Virus record (IMG/VR): IMGVR_UViG_3300003324_000042
Coordinates: 1-23,953 of that record
Source of the DNA: a virus
Direction: 5' to 3' (one strand)
Length of the DNA: 23,953 nucleotides
This document shows positions 1 to 9,609 of this stretch, one piece after another. A program made the translations under genes and the position numbers. Within the stretch, counting starts at the first letter, position 1. Each line of letters begins with the position of its first letter. The notes beneath the pieces are model-generated. The model searched no databases and was not told where the DNA came from. It saw nothing but the letters and a program-made list of their open reading frames with translations.

Positions 1-3000
1 GGAGCCATACCTCGAATCCACGTATAGTAGAAAATGAATCGCCTAGCGTATTTAGATTCCGCCGCCGCCAAATCAACTGCTGTAGGCGACCATTTCCTTA
101 CGAACTTGGTTGCGAATTCAACAGCATCATCAAGGTTGCGAAATTGCCGAGAGCGTAGAGCCCCTATAAATAGGGCGCCGCGCGTCCACGTATCCCGGTT
201 AGCAGTAAACTTATTAAGACTATATGGATTCTTCATTCCGAACTTAGGACGCAAAGGGTTAGCGAGCCGGTCAATTCCAGTCGTAACCTTATTAACCCCA
301 CGAACGAAAGCATTACCTCCTGTTCCAAGACCTCCCAAAGGATCGGTGAGGAAATCTTCTGCCATACCGCCCAAGTGAGCGGGAAGTGCAATACCATTTG
401 CCTGCATAATATCATACAGTTGCTTATCGGTAATCTTACCACCGCCACCAATGTTTCCAAAGAATCGCGTCGGGGATTCCATATCAGAACCGATTTTGAT
501 TTCTCCGGCAATATCTTGAACACGCTGGAACTTCTGAAATTCTGACAGTTCTTCGATATCTCCCACAGCATGCTTAAGAACCATTGCTGATTCTACATAC
601 AACTTGCTCTGAGAACCCTTAAAACCAATAGTATGCAATGCAAGGTTATTACGCCAAGTATCGCCGATCACTGACATAAGGTGGTGGCCCGGCTTCAGCG
701 TAGTCTGAGTCATTTTCAGAGTGCTGATAGTAGGGTCCATAACCTTAGTTACGAATGTATGCAATGCCGTACCGGGCTTAAATGAGCGGGATTCCGTCAT
801 TAGCCGACCGATATGAACCATTTCATCAATTACATACTGTGGGTAATACTTCGACGTATCAATAAGCGGGAATAGTGGATTGAGATTCTTAGGGTCCACT
901 ACACGCTTCATTGGAACGCCGTCAATTACACCGCCAACATCAGAACCGAAGTGCCTAGTAAAGGACGCGCCAATTGAAATGTCCTCAGACGTTTTAACCA
1001 TTGCGCCCATAAGTTTAGACATAAAATCTTCGACGTGCGTAATATCCCATTCTTTCCAGACTTGGTTCATTACTTCCGGTGTAGCATCCACAGGAACCTT
1101 ATATGAATCATTAAATCCGACGGACTTAAGAATCCTATTAAAGTGCGCAGGACCAACAGAGTTACGAGACAAGAAGTTGACCTTATTAGGATCAAACATC
1201 TGATTCATAACCTGTTCGACTTCACGAGCTACTTCTGTGGTTGCAGGTCCAGTCTGAACTTCCTTCATGGCAATACGGAGCATTTCAGGAGTATATCCCT
1301 TAGCCCGCCAATTCCTGATAATACCGTGGAATCCTGTCATAAGAAGCTGAGAGGCGTGCGAACTGGATTCAATCACATCAAAGGTCTTATTCAAACCAGT
1401 GCGCTTATTGAACCAACGGGAAGCTCCATACTTACGGTACAGAATATCCTTATTCAATTCGCGCATTGTAAGGTCGAACAGAATCTCAGTGTTAATCGTA
1501 TCCAGAGGCTTAGTCATTTCAGCGGCAATATCAGGATCAAGCCTATATGCCGCCGCATTGTTAGCCGCCGCATCACCTACGCCATTAACGTTCCTATTGA
1601 GCGCGCTGGCATGAGCCATTTCATCAGCATTTACAACAGACATACGGACAGTATCCGCATTCTCTCGCAATAGCTTTGCCGCTTCAGGATCGGTAATAGT
1701 AGCCAGTCGAGGATGAACTACGAGTTCAGAGAGGAAATCGCCAATAGAACCTGTATCCAGCGCTTCAAGAACCTTTGCCGAATACTCTGCCGAAGCCTCA
1801 CCAATTTCTTTGGCAACAGTTCCGCCAAAGACAGAAGCATTGCGCATATTAGTATTGATAAGGTTAGAGATAATACTCGGCTGACCATCAGCCATACCCT
1901 TCGTGAACTTATTGATAAGCTCCAAAGGAATATCCTGAAGGCGCTTAGAAGCTACCTTTTCAAATTCCTTAGGAGACTGCTTTTTGGCCAGTTCTACTAC
2001 AGACAGCTTTTCAGCCTGAGACTTAGCTTCCTTGAAAGCCTGAAGATAGGTTGTCTTGTATTCCTTATCCAGCGTCTGAAGAACAGCTTCATGGTTCTTA
2101 TTGATAGTCTTAATGTCAAGGTTATGTTCGATTTCCCGAATACCCTGAACATGCTTTCCATATTTACCCTGAAGAGAATCCAGAGCATTAAGAACCATAG
2201 CCTGAACATCAATCTTACCTTCAGGAGTCAGCTTAGTTGCAGACCTAGTAAGAACCTCAGCAAGGTCCAATACCGTAGACGGCAGATATTCCTGAATAGG
2301 CTGTTTGAATGCCTTTTTACCGTGGATATATTTAACCCGGTCGGCTTTAGACATAGCTCCGAATACGTCAGAAGGAGCCAGCCTTACGGCCAGCTTATCT
2401 CCCTGCATAGCCATATTGGTCAGATGTGGATCAAAACCAGCCAGCCTAAGCCGGTCGTCAATATCCTTCAGCGTAATCATAAACGCATCATCGTATTGAG
2501 CCTGAGTTTTGAACTTCATATCCCTTAGAGCCTGAGTGACCCTATCAATACGGTAAAGAGCAGACTGAGTATTGTATTTGGTTTCAAACTTTGCACCTTT
2601 CAAGTCTTTTGCAGCACTAGCACCACGGCGAGTACGGCGGGGACCAGCAGGAGCACGCTGAATATCAATAGTCTCTTTAAATATATCGTCCGCGAGATTG
2701 CGTAGCTCAGTGCCCCGAGGATGCATAGCAAGCTCAATTGCAGACTGCTTATAACGACTCTCAAGGAATTTCCTACTCTGCTCTGGATTAGCCGGAGTCT
2801 TAGCAGAAAGAATATCAGCAGGTGTGAATCCTTCTCCGGGAATAGCCAATTTGCCATGACCAGATACGCCGATCCAAGGCAAAGGGGTCTGACCCGTTCG
2901 CTTAGTTCCGTATTTACTAATATTCTTAGCCGCTTGTTTGAATTCGTCTGTGGACGAGAACGACCTAATAAACCGAGCAATCTCCTTTGGATCGTCAGTT

Positions 3001-4406
3001 CCTATGTGTTCGTATAGAGGCGCAACAGCAGACTTAGGAATAGTCCCATTACCAATATCACGAGCGATTGAGCGCAAATCTCCCACAGAGGTAACATCTG
3101 CAATATCCTCCATCTTAGAGCCTTGCTTAATAAGCGGTACATGCTCATAGCGGACGCCCAAATCAGTAAACTCAGAGTTCTTAACCTTCGCGATATCAAT
3201 ACCTTTAGCCGCTTTTGCGGCCAGCATAGTGGATACGTTATGGATTTGCTCAGGAGTATATACAGGCTTCCTATTGGTAGTCCTGAATTCGCCGAGAGAA
3301 TCTACAAGCTTTTCAGCGAATGTAGGTTCCTTTACCGACGAGAGGCCCACAACTTGCGGATCATATTTATACTTTTCAGGAGCAGTCTTAACGTTATCAA
3401 CGATATCAGCAGGGACAGTATCAGGAGTAGATTGGTCCAACTTTGACGCCAGTGTAGCCATATCACTGTCGGTAAGTTCGTCCAAATGCGCCGCAATTGC
3501 TCCTTCTTTATCGTCCATTGTTTTCGCAACGGCGCGCAATACAGCCGGTCGAAGCGTTTGCAGATTCTCCACAATATACCGCGCCTTTGCAGCATCGTCT
3601 GCATTCCGCATTTGACGCTTTGCAATACGCGACTGTTGTATATCGTATTGTTCCTGACGATATTTATTAAGTTCTTCACTTGCATTCTTCTTTACATTAC
3701 CCCAACGAGTATCCGCTACAGACTCGCTGAGTGCCCCTGTGCGCTCCGCAAGGGCCTTCTCGGCACTGAATGCCTTAGAGCCTCTAACAGCGCCTCTGGT
3801 GGCCGCTGTGGCCGCTCCCAGCCCTACTACATTCGTCGGGTCCAGCAGAATATCGCCAGCCAAGCCTCCCCAGAACTGGACATTACGAGATTCCGGGGAT
3901 TCAGTATCTATATTGGCTCGCTTTTGAAGATTCTTAACAGTATCTGACATAGTAGCTACGTCATTTGCATTACCAGCGGCGGCAGAAAGACCGTTAATCA
4001 AACCAGCAGATACAGCACCGCCGAATCCGCCAGCATTACCAATATAATCAGCCGCACCACCAAGCAAATCACCGCGTGCCATAGAAGCCGCGGCATCTGC
4101 AATAGCCTTTTTACGGTCCTCGTCAGTCTTAGTAACGAAGTTTGCGTAATTGCCGACTGAATATGTTCCCACAGAAAGAGCATCCAATATCCCCTTGATT
4201 ACAGGAGTATTGATTACATCTTCCCACCAATTGCCACTGCTATTAGAGGGCGCGTTTGTAGTAGGCAATGGTGAACGCGAGGCGGCACCAGCTACCGCAT
4301 TGGAGCCCATATTCCCAGTTCTCATAGGAATAGAAACTGCCGGTGCGATAGCCGGTGCCGTTGCCTTACGTCGGCCGTATACTCTCTGATAGAAGTCCTC
4401 AGCCAA
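1..4406 (-). CDS. Giant internal virion / ejection-type protein (C-terminus off window)
   Basis: This frame stays open from a TTG at 4404-4406 to the window edge: 1468 codons with no stop when read through on the minus strand. I chose the TTG because the mRNA reads AAGGGG, six bases, then TTG, just after the upstream stop; no ATG lies between. Residues about 108-150 and 178-210 are Gly/Ala-rich and could insert in a membrane, the second containing DILLDPTNVVGLG. The middle is Lys/Glu/Gln-rich and helical. Near residue 1238 is PGHHLMSVIGDTWRNNLA, and at the window edge RRFIFYYTWIRGMA. I associate this pair (a 'P-x-H-h-x-x-x-I-G-[DN]-T' block, then an aromatic 'FYTW' block) with very large phage structural or polyvalent proteins of unknown activity. 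The gene follows two internal-protein-type genes in a podovirus-like operon, so a virion protein ejected with the DNA is the best inference. I saw no polymerase or lytic catalytic motif. The true length is unknown. Confidence 0.85.
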   Translation of the reverse strand, partial: MAEDFYQRVYGRRKATAPAIAPAVSIPMRTGNMGSNAVAGAASRSPLPTTNAPSNSSGNWWEDVINTPVIKGILDALSVGTYSVGNYANFVTKTDEDRKKAIADAAASMARGDLLGGAADYIGNAGGFGGAVSAGLINGLSAAAGNANDVATMSDTVKNLQKRANIDTESPESRNVQFWGGLAGDILLDPTNVVGLGAATAATRGAVRGSKAFSAEKALAERTGALSESVADTRWGNVKKNASEELNKYRQEQYDIQQSRIAKRQMRNADDAAKARYIVENLQTLRPAVLRAVAKTMDDKEGAIAAHLDELTDSDMATLASKLDQSTPDTVPADIVDNVKTAPEKYKYDPQVVGLSSVKEPTFAEKLVDSLGEFRTTNRKPVYTPEQIHNVSTMLAAKAAKGIDIAKVKNSEFTDLGVRYEHVPLIKQGSKMEDIADVTSVGDLRSIARDIGNGTIPKSAVAPLYEHIGTDDPKEIARFIRSFSSTDEFKQAAKNISKYGTKRTGQTPLPWIGVSGHGKLAIPGEGFTPADILSAKTPANPEQSRKFLESRYKQSAIELAMHPRGTELRNLADDIFKETIDIQRAPAGPRRTRRGASAAKDLKGAKFETKYNTQSALYRIDRVTQALRDMKFKTQAQYDDAFMITLKDIDDRLRLAGFDPHLTNMAMQGDKLAVRLAPSDVFGAMSKADRVKYIHGKKAFKQPIQEYLPSTVLDLAEVLTRSATKLTPEGKIDVQAMVLNALDSLQGKYGKHVQGIREIEHNLDIKTINKNHEAVLQTLDKEYKTTYLQAFKEAKSQAEKLSVVELAKKQSPKEFEKVASKRLQDIPLELINKFTKGMADGQPSIISNLINTNMRNASVFGGTVAKEIGEASAEYSAKVLEALDTGSIGDFLSELVVHPRLATITDPEAAKLLRENADTVRMSVVNADEMAHASALNRNVNGVGDAAANNAAAYRLDPDIAAEMTKPLDTINTEILFDLTMRELNKDILYRKYGASRWFNKRTGLNKTFDVIESSSHASQLLMTGFHGIIRNWRAKGYTPEMLRIAMKEVQTGPATTEVAREVEQVMNQMFDPNKVNFLSRNSVGPAHFNRILKSVGFNDSYKVPVDATPEVMNQVWKEWDITHVEDFMSKLMGAMVKTSEDISIGASFTRHFGSDVGGVIDGVPMKRVVDPKNLNPLFPLIDTSKYYPQYVIDEMVHIGRLMTESRSFKPGTALHTFVTKVMDPTISTLKMTQTTLKPGHHLMSVIGDTWRNNLALHTIGFKGSQSKLYVESAMVLKHAVGDIEELSEFQKFQRVQDIAGEIKIGSDMESPTRFFGNIGGGGKITDKQLYDIMQANGIALPAHLGGMAEDFLTDPLGGLGTGGNAFVRGVNKVTTGIDRLANPLRPKFGMKNPYSLNKFTANRDTWTRGALFIGALRSRQFRNLDDAVEFATKFVRKWSPTAVDLAAAESKYARRFIFYYTWIRGMA

Positions 4407-4426
4407 CTTAAACCCCTTAATGAATC

Positions 4427-5782
4427 TTAAAGATTCGCATAGTTAGTAGCGATCTGAGCCGCCATAACATCGTTAATACCGTATTGCTGGCCATACTTTT
4501 TAATAAGAGAAGCCATATATGCCGAACGGTTTGCGTCAGGAGGTACTGCCTGCATTTCAGGTGAAGTTAGAACCTGAGACAGAACCTGAGTTGCAATCTG
4601 TCCCTGATCCTGTCCATATGTCGAAACAAGATCATTAGCCAAATTGGTAAATCCCATAGGCTGTGGCATATTCTTCATCTGTTGCAGTGCAAGATCATTA
4701 GCATACTTTTCACGCTGGAATGCTTGATCTTCCATTTGCATACTCTGACCAAATAGATCGTTATAACGCTGACGATCAAAGTTACGATTCTGTTGCCAGT
4801 TATCGTAATCAGCCTGCTGTGCCTGCTGAATCATCTGGTTCTTAGCGTTATTGTAATCGCTATTCGCTTCTGCTTCAGCCATACCCAATTGACCCAGAAT
4901 ACCCTGCAATTGCTGAGCCAAAGCCGCTCGCCTTTCAGCACCCTGCTGACCTATAGAGTTAGCAACTGTCTGATTATAAGCAAGATTGGTAGCACGATCA
5001 CCAACAGCATTAGCGCGCTCTGCGCCGCCACGAGAAGTAATACTAGCAATACCCTGATTATAAGCCGAGTTATCTGAGGGAGTCGCGCCCGAAGCTTCAA
5101 TACCCAAGTTCTTAAGCATTGCAACGCGCTCTGCTTGTTCTTTTGCTTTTTGGGCATTAAGTGCTTGGACTGCCTGATCCTGATTAGATTGAAGCCCGGC
5201 AATTTGGTCATTGGCAATATCATTGAACGTAGCCTTGCCAGTGGTTTCAACGTCTCGTTTCATTGCATCATGCATATTAGCGATGTTCTGATCCGAAACG
5301 CTGAAGTTGTTATTGGCATTCGTCCTAATACCAGCAATAGATGAAAGACGAGATTTAAGAGCCTGATCCAATGCGCTTGTATCAACATTCCCCTTGAAAC
5401 CGCCATATGGATCATCAAGCCTATCCAATAGCTGTTCCATAAGAGAAGGTTCATGCGGAGCTTCTGGTAATGGCGGATTCAAACGAGGATCCATTTGCGC
5501 TTTCTTAGCCGCATACATATCATCTGGAACCTGTCCAAATGCCTGAGCTTTTTGTTCCGCATAGTTACCCGCTGGCCAGCCAGTAAAGGGTGTTTTATTA
5601 GAAACAGCCGATTTTGGCTGAGCGGGCCTACCATATTCACGCTCGAATTTAGGTTCATTCATCCTGCGGTCATATTCAGGCATACCAGAACCGGGATGGA
5701 GAACCTGTTGCCGCTTCTTTTCATCAAGCGGTTTAAACAGGTCCTCCCACCAGTGGCCAATTTGGCCCCAAAGATCGACCAT
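4427..5782 (-). CDS. Internal virion-type structural protein, Gln/Asn-rich coiled coil
   Basis: 451 residues. Two ATGs are adjacent (5785 and 5782). AGGAG sits only two bases before the first and five before the second, so I prefer 5782; the difference is one residue. The N-terminus is Trp-rich and amphipathic (LWGQIGHWWEDLF), followed by a Pro-rich polar stretch to about residue 110. A long, highly polar helical region then runs to about residue 350, dominated by Gln, Asn, Ala and Arg, with the look of a coiled coil. No cysteine or enzymatic motif is visible. It lies between a second coiled-coil protein and the giant frame, with eight bases to the upstream stop, so the three probably form one structural module. 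Internal core or ejection protein is inferred from context and composition only; a tail-appendage role is possible. Confidence 0.75.
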   Translation of the reverse strand: MVDLWGQIGHWWEDLFKPLDEKKRQQVLHPGSGMPEYDRRMNEPKFEREYGRPAQPKSAVSNKTPFTGWPAGNYAEQKAQAFGQVPDDMYAAKKAQMDPRLNPPLPEAPHEPSLMEQLLDRLDDPYGGFKGNVDTSALDQALKSRLSSIAGIRTNANNNFSVSDQNIANMHDAMKRDVETTGKATFNDIANDQIAGLQSNQDQAVQALNAQKAKEQAERVAMLKNLGIEASGATPSDNSAYNQGIASITSRGGAERANAVGDRATNLAYNQTVANSIGQQGAERRAALAQQLQGILGQLGMAEAEANSDYNNAKNQMIQQAQQADYDNWQQNRNFDRQRYNDLFGQSMQMEDQAFQREKYANDLALQQMKNMPQPMGFTNLANDLVSTYGQDQGQIATQVLSQVLTSPEMQAVPPDANRSAYMASLIKKYGQQYGINDVMAAQIATNYANL

Positions 5783-5790
5783 CATATCTC

Positions 5791-6621
5791 CTAGAAGTTA
5801 TTAGCGTCTTTGAGTGCCTGATCTGCGGCCATACGCTGAAGTGCCGCGCGCCTTGCATTACCACGACCAATGGTATTCTCAGACCGATAATCAGCCAAAT
5901 CATTATCTGCCTGATTCTTATTGGTAGTTTGAATCTTACCAATATTGGTACGAGCATCGCGGAAACGTCCCGCATTCTGTTCTTTACTCTGGTCGAATAG
6001 ACCCGAATAAGAAAGACCGCGAGCCGCGAAATCCTCACCCAAAGCATTCTGAGCGACGCCTTCGTTGCGGTTAGTCATTGAAGTAGCATCAGCCGCATCC
6101 TGATCGAATACCTGCTTACGCTTTGTAATACGGTCAATAAAGGACTGCAAAGCCCTATCATATTCACCGATTTGCGCGGCATAATCAGAATCTCCGCCGA
6201 GCCATTTATTCTGCTCGGCAATCTTTGCTGTGGGACCAAGCTTTGAATACCATTCAGCACCACCTACTACAGGAGGCGGGGGAGGCGGTGGTGCAGAAGG
6301 AATACCAGCACCAATACTATTTCCCAATGCTCCACCATCACCGGGGCCAAAAGGCTGGAATGGCATTGTTTGAGCAGGAGCCTGCCATGCAGGAGCGGGA
6401 GCTTGATATACCGGCTGAGGATTCCATTGAGCCTGATAAGACGGAACGGAAATAGGAGCGGCATTAGTACCAGCACCCTGCGACCATTGTTTAGTAACAC
6501 CGCTTTGAGTGGCTACCCTCGGAGCATCGTAATGAAGCTTTACGGGAGCCGCTTTAATAGGCGGCGCAGGTGGCTTATAAGCCTGATTACCCATATCGGA
6601 TAGTTGCACACGAGCAACCAT
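5791..6621 (-). CDS. Pro-rich / coiled-coil structural protein (internal virion or tail-associated)
   Basis: 276 residues from ATG 6621. A longer in-frame start at 6777 exists but would overlap almost all of the 72-aa gene upstream. The 6621 start has GAAGAAGG seven bases upstream and overlaps nothing, so I use it. The N-terminal half (to about residue 115) is low in charge and rich in Pro, Ala and Gln, ending in a run of seven prolines (APPPPPPPVV). The C-terminal half is charged and helical, with an FAARGLSYSGLFDQS segment of a type I recognise in many phage structural proteins and an Arg/Ala-rich tail. The shape resembles a flexible arm joined to a coiled coil. It is placed between the nozzle-like gene and the other internal proteins. 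The exact role is unknown. Confidence 0.75.
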   Translation of the reverse strand: MVARVQLSDMGNQAYKPPAPPIKAAPVKLHYDAPRVATQSGVTKQWSQGAGTNAAPISVPSYQAQWNPQPVYQAPAPAWQAPAQTMPFQPFGPGDGGALGNSIGAGIPSAPPPPPPPVVGGAEWYSKLGPTAKIAEQNKWLGGDSDYAAQIGEYDRALQSFIDRITKRKQVFDQDAADATSMTNRNEGVAQNALGEDFAARGLSYSGLFDQSKEQNAGRFRDARTNIGKIQTTNKNQADNDLADYRSENTIGRGNARRAALQRMAADQALKDANNF

Positions 6622-6622
6622 T

Positions 6623-6841
6623 TTAAAGCCTTCTTCCCTTATTTGCCTGTCGAAGCAATAAGTTTCGCTTAACGTTGTTGGTTGTGTCTCTTTGTAAATA
6701 CCCTGCGGGATTAACAGAGCCAGCACCAAACTGAGGACTGGGAGAAGTACCATTATAAATACGACTCCCAGTTGCATACCTGTTTGCTAGAGTTCCCGGT
6801 TTATTGGGGTCTAGACGCTTCATTGCCCCAAAACTTGCCAT
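6623..6841 (-). CDS. Small conserved-type basic protein (72 aa)
   Basis: 72 residues, rich in Gly, Ser, Arg and Asn, with no long hydrophobic stretch. The centre reads GSRIYNGTSPSPQFGAG, then VNPAGYLQRD, and a basic helical tail. I recognise a VNPxGYxxRD core followed by a basic helix from small proteins in actinophage structural operons, from memory only; no function is known to me. GGAGG lies 12 bases before the ATG, a longer spacing than usual. The stop is two bases before the next ATG, and that gene's ribosome site lies inside this one's last codons, suggesting translational coupling. The close fit between neighbours and the codon pattern support a real gene. Confidence 0.65.
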   Translation of the reverse strand: MASFGAMKRLDPNKPGTLANRYATGSRIYNGTSPSPQFGAGSVNPAGYLQRDTTNNVKRNLLLRQANKGRRL

Positions 6842-6859
6842 GACTTACATTATCCTCCA

Positions 6860-8947
6860 TTACGTCGAAGAGTCAACGACCTCTTGTTTAGTGGCAATAT
6901 ACGTGGTGAGGCTAAAGAACTTAACATCACCAGTTGGCTTATTACCCATCGTTGACATTCTAATAACGTAGGATATCTGCCTGAATCGCAATGCCTTTCC
7001 AAGCTTCTTGAAATAACGTCCGTTTTCGGATGCAACCGTATCTGCTTCCAGAATATTGGTTACATCGAATGAGACATTAAGCCAGCTTAGTGGGTTTCCC
7101 CACAGACCTTGTTGAAGCTGAGCATGTGTATATGCCTGCAAATCTCCCCATGTAATAGGAGCTACCCTAGAAACCGGGCGAACTTCAGTCAAAACGTCCC
7201 TAAACGTCTTAACGTCAATACCAGCCCAGAATAGCTTCTTAAAGTTACCGGGAGTCTTGTAGTCATAGCTCTTGGTTTGGAAATAACAGTCGATATACTC
7301 CACAGCAGACGGCTGATCTGGATATGTATCCGTAATCCTCATTACATTGAACGGGGATACGGCCGATTTCCTAATAAAAGTCGGTGAATCAATAGTTATT
7401 GCGCCAGCAGCATTGAGCCGTATTCCAACACGAGCAAGAATAGCCCCAGCAGGAGCAGTAAAATCGAAGGACTTAAGACCTGTAGTATTAAACGAGGCCG
7501 ACGTACTAGTGCTTGTCGAACCGTTTGCGAGAAGATACACAACGTCGATAACACAAGCAACGTTAGTAGCGCTGACATTAACGCTAAAGGTAAACTGTTG
7601 TGAAGTAGCCACTCTAAGATCATATTCAGTATCCGATCCCGTAGTGTTGAATTTAAATGTAGGAGTACCGGCAGTTCTGGTGATAGTTACATTAGGAGTA
7701 GCATACGTAACTGTAGCTCCAACCACAGCCGCCCTAGCCGCTTTAATAACAGGATCAAGAAAGCTGAAATCCTGAATCATATTGGCAGATACAGACTGGG
7801 CAGTTCCTCTTGAAGCCGCATAAAACTGCGAAGGGGAAGCTGAATTGGAATCAGAAGGCATTTCATACCATCTGCCGGGAGTACCGCTATATGTCCGCCA
7901 TTGGCTCCATGCTTTTGTATCCACAGAAAAGCAATACAGAGCATTAAAATACCGAACGAGCAAACGCCTATTGACGATACTTAGCTCAACGCCTACAGCC
8001 GTCGAATCGACCCCAAGTGCATCTTCATCAAACAAGACGAAACGATTGATTTGCGTGAAATTGGAGTTGACCATTTCGTAGACACGACCTTGGTCGTATA
8101 CATACATATAGTTCTCGAATTCCACGACGGCATTTTTACCGGCACAACCGACATTACCTGAAATCTTATCCACAATACCTTGTGAGGGTTTAGAGGGATA
8201 AGCAAATCGCCAAGTACCGTCTGTTTTGAATACGATAAGGTTATTGAAGCTAGGCACCAGCGCGGTAATAAATCCGCCTTCACCGGGAGCAACATCAAAG
8301 AAATCAGAAGCGCCCCATGTTTCTGGGTGCGGACCTGTCGCGTCAACTGTCGAGAAGAATACCCTGTCCCCATTTAGATTTTCGCCTGTTCCAGATACCC
8401 ATAGCCGGGTTTTCCAGCTAATCATTACGGAACCTTTGGGCATGGATGCAATAGCAGAGCCGCCTACGCCAGAGCCTTTCTTCCAACGGAAACCAGTATC
8501 TGTTGCTGAAGATTCCACATTAAAATATAGCCAGTCCTTGAACTGAACCATAGACGTGACCTTATTAATAAGGCCGACACTGTTCTTAATTACGGTGATC
8601 GTCTCACCGGTTCCAATTACCCCATTAAGGTAAGCTTTTACAGTAGTATTTACGTTAGTTGTCCCGTCTGTGGGAACAACAACAATCAAATACCATTCTG
8701 TAGAGCTAACCCTATATACACCAAGAATCTCCCAACCAAGAGTATTGGTGGCAGGTAGTGTGGAACCGGCGAGAGCTTCGATAGGAGGTCGAGAAGTTAA
8801 CGCTTCATCGACCGTAACCTCAAAATTAACCAAATCAACGACTTCAGTATCCCTTGCTTCGCCTGCATTGGATACGTTATTAAGGCCGCCAGTAAAAGGA
8901 CCAATGGTTACGGCAGTCTTGCTATAAACCTGCTTAGAACCTGCCAT
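6860..8947 (-). CDS. Tail nozzle / tail tubular protein B-like protein
   Basis: 695 residues, almost entirely beta-strand-like and rich in Thr, Val, Ser and Asn. The N-terminus has a FTGGLNNVSN segment followed by an E..DLVNFEVT...LTSRPP pattern, which resembles the opening of podoviral tail-nozzle proteins (T7 gp12-like: 'GGLN ... L.N ... G.L..RPG'). Repeated aromatic-flanked strands in residues about 60-370 fit a beta-propeller-like body. The later part contains a Ser/Thr-rich beta region that may be an inserted jelly-roll. It starts in a TAATG overlap with the adaptor gene, the usual neighbour of a nozzle gene. The length is within the range of such proteins. The family call is by pattern and position; sequence identity to T7 is not claimed. 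Confidence 0.7.
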   Translation of the reverse strand: MAGSKQVYSKTAVTIGPFTGGLNNVSNAGEARDTEVVDLVNFEVTVDEALTSRPPIEALAGSTLPATNTLGWEILGVYRVSSTEWYLIVVVPTDGTTNVNTTVKAYLNGVIGTGETITVIKNSVGLINKVTSMVQFKDWLYFNVESSATDTGFRWKKGSGVGGSAIASMPKGSVMISWKTRLWVSGTGENLNGDRVFFSTVDATGPHPETWGASDFFDVAPGEGGFITALVPSFNNLIVFKTDGTWRFAYPSKPSQGIVDKISGNVGCAGKNAVVEFENYMYVYDQGRVYEMVNSNFTQINRFVLFDEDALGVDSTAVGVELSIVNRRLLVRYFNALYCFSVDTKAWSQWRTYSGTPGRWYEMPSDSNSASPSQFYAASRGTAQSVSANMIQDFSFLDPVIKAARAAVVGATVTYATPNVTITRTAGTPTFKFNTTGSDTEYDLRVATSQQFTFSVNVSATNVACVIDVVYLLANGSTSTSTSASFNTTGLKSFDFTAPAGAILARVGIRLNAAGAITIDSPTFIRKSAVSPFNVMRITDTYPDQPSAVEYIDCYFQTKSYDYKTPGNFKKLFWAGIDVKTFRDVLTEVRPVSRVAPITWGDLQAYTHAQLQQGLWGNPLSWLNVSFDVTNILEADTVASENGRYFKKLGKALRFRQISYVIRMSTMGNKPTGDVKFFSLTTYIATKQEVVDSST

Positions 8948-9609
8948 TAGTAATCACTGTCCCCCGGCAAAAGAGTAATAGTCGGATAGGTATTCTGCTC
9001 AGATTGAGTCCTGTTAGCCAGTTTCTGCATCGAAATCTCGAATTGCTGGTCATATGCCTGAGCCGCTTGAAAGTTTTCATCCATATTCATAGCCTGCTTC
9101 ATTACATAAGTAATAATGGCATTGAAATAGGAATCTGGAACCGTCAATACGTCACCAGTAGACTTGTTTTCTGGGGGACGGGCTAAAAAAAAGTCCTGTA
9201 AACCGCCAGTAAGACTCGTTTGAGGAACTGGCCAAAGGTTTAGAGTGCCTGCGTATTCATACCAGAACGTTGGAGTGCCGTTATTCTGACTGGAAGTATT
9301 CCGAATGATGTATTCCTGCGCAGATTGAAAGCTCATATTACGCAAAATCTGCCCATCATAGTGGACAGACCGTACAATTTCGATATTCGGAATGGATGCA
9401 AGGATTGGATATTGGTATGTCCCAGCAGTGACGTTAATAGAAACAACCGTGGCATTGATTTCAGGATTGTTCATAATAACTTCACGCTGGGCATCGTCTA
9501 CCCAACGAATAATATCCGAGTCTGTAAGCTGAACACCAGATTCGTCACCGAATTGACGTTTAACCGTAATCAGTACGTCTTGTACTGTTTTAGTCTTTCT
9601 CTCGATCAT
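8947..9609 (-). CDS. Head-tail adaptor (connector) protein
   Basis: 220 residues. The N-terminal 50 residues (VQDVLITVKRQFGD..., LTDSDIIRWVDDAQREVI) match the helical pattern of gp6/gp4-type phage adaptors, in which a short helix precedes 'D.....WlN.aq.ev'. A central beta region follows, then LARPPENKSTGDVLTVPDSYFNAIITYVMKQA, the typical late segment where a 'vP..y..ai..yv...A' helix packs against the ring. Such proteins form a dodecameric ring below the portal that receives the tail nozzle. It overlaps the preceding 158-aa gene by 20 bases and the nozzle gene by one, so all three are probably co-translated. Confident on role class, less on exact family. Confidence 0.75.
   Translation of the reverse strand: MIERKTKTVQDVLITVKRQFGDESGVQLTDSDIIRWVDDAQREVIMNNPEINATVVSINVTAGTYQYPILASIPNIEIVRSVHYDGQILRNMSFQSAQEYIIRNTSSQNNGTPTFWYEYAGTLNLWPVPQTSLTGGLQDFFLARPPENKSTGDVLTVPDSYFNAIITYVMKQAMNMDENFQAAQAYDQQFEISMQKLANRTQSEQNTYPTITLLPGDSDY

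Noticed and set aside
1143-2528. Two plus-strand frames of 176 and 271 codons opposite the giant gene
   Set aside because: Both are antisense shadows of a continuous minus-strand frame and have no ribosome site or recognisable domain.
6622-6777. Upstream start that would add a hydrophobic, signal-like N-terminus to the Pro-rich protein
   Set aside because: The extension is the shadow of the 72-aa gene in another frame. ATG 6621 has a good ribosome site just after that gene's stop.
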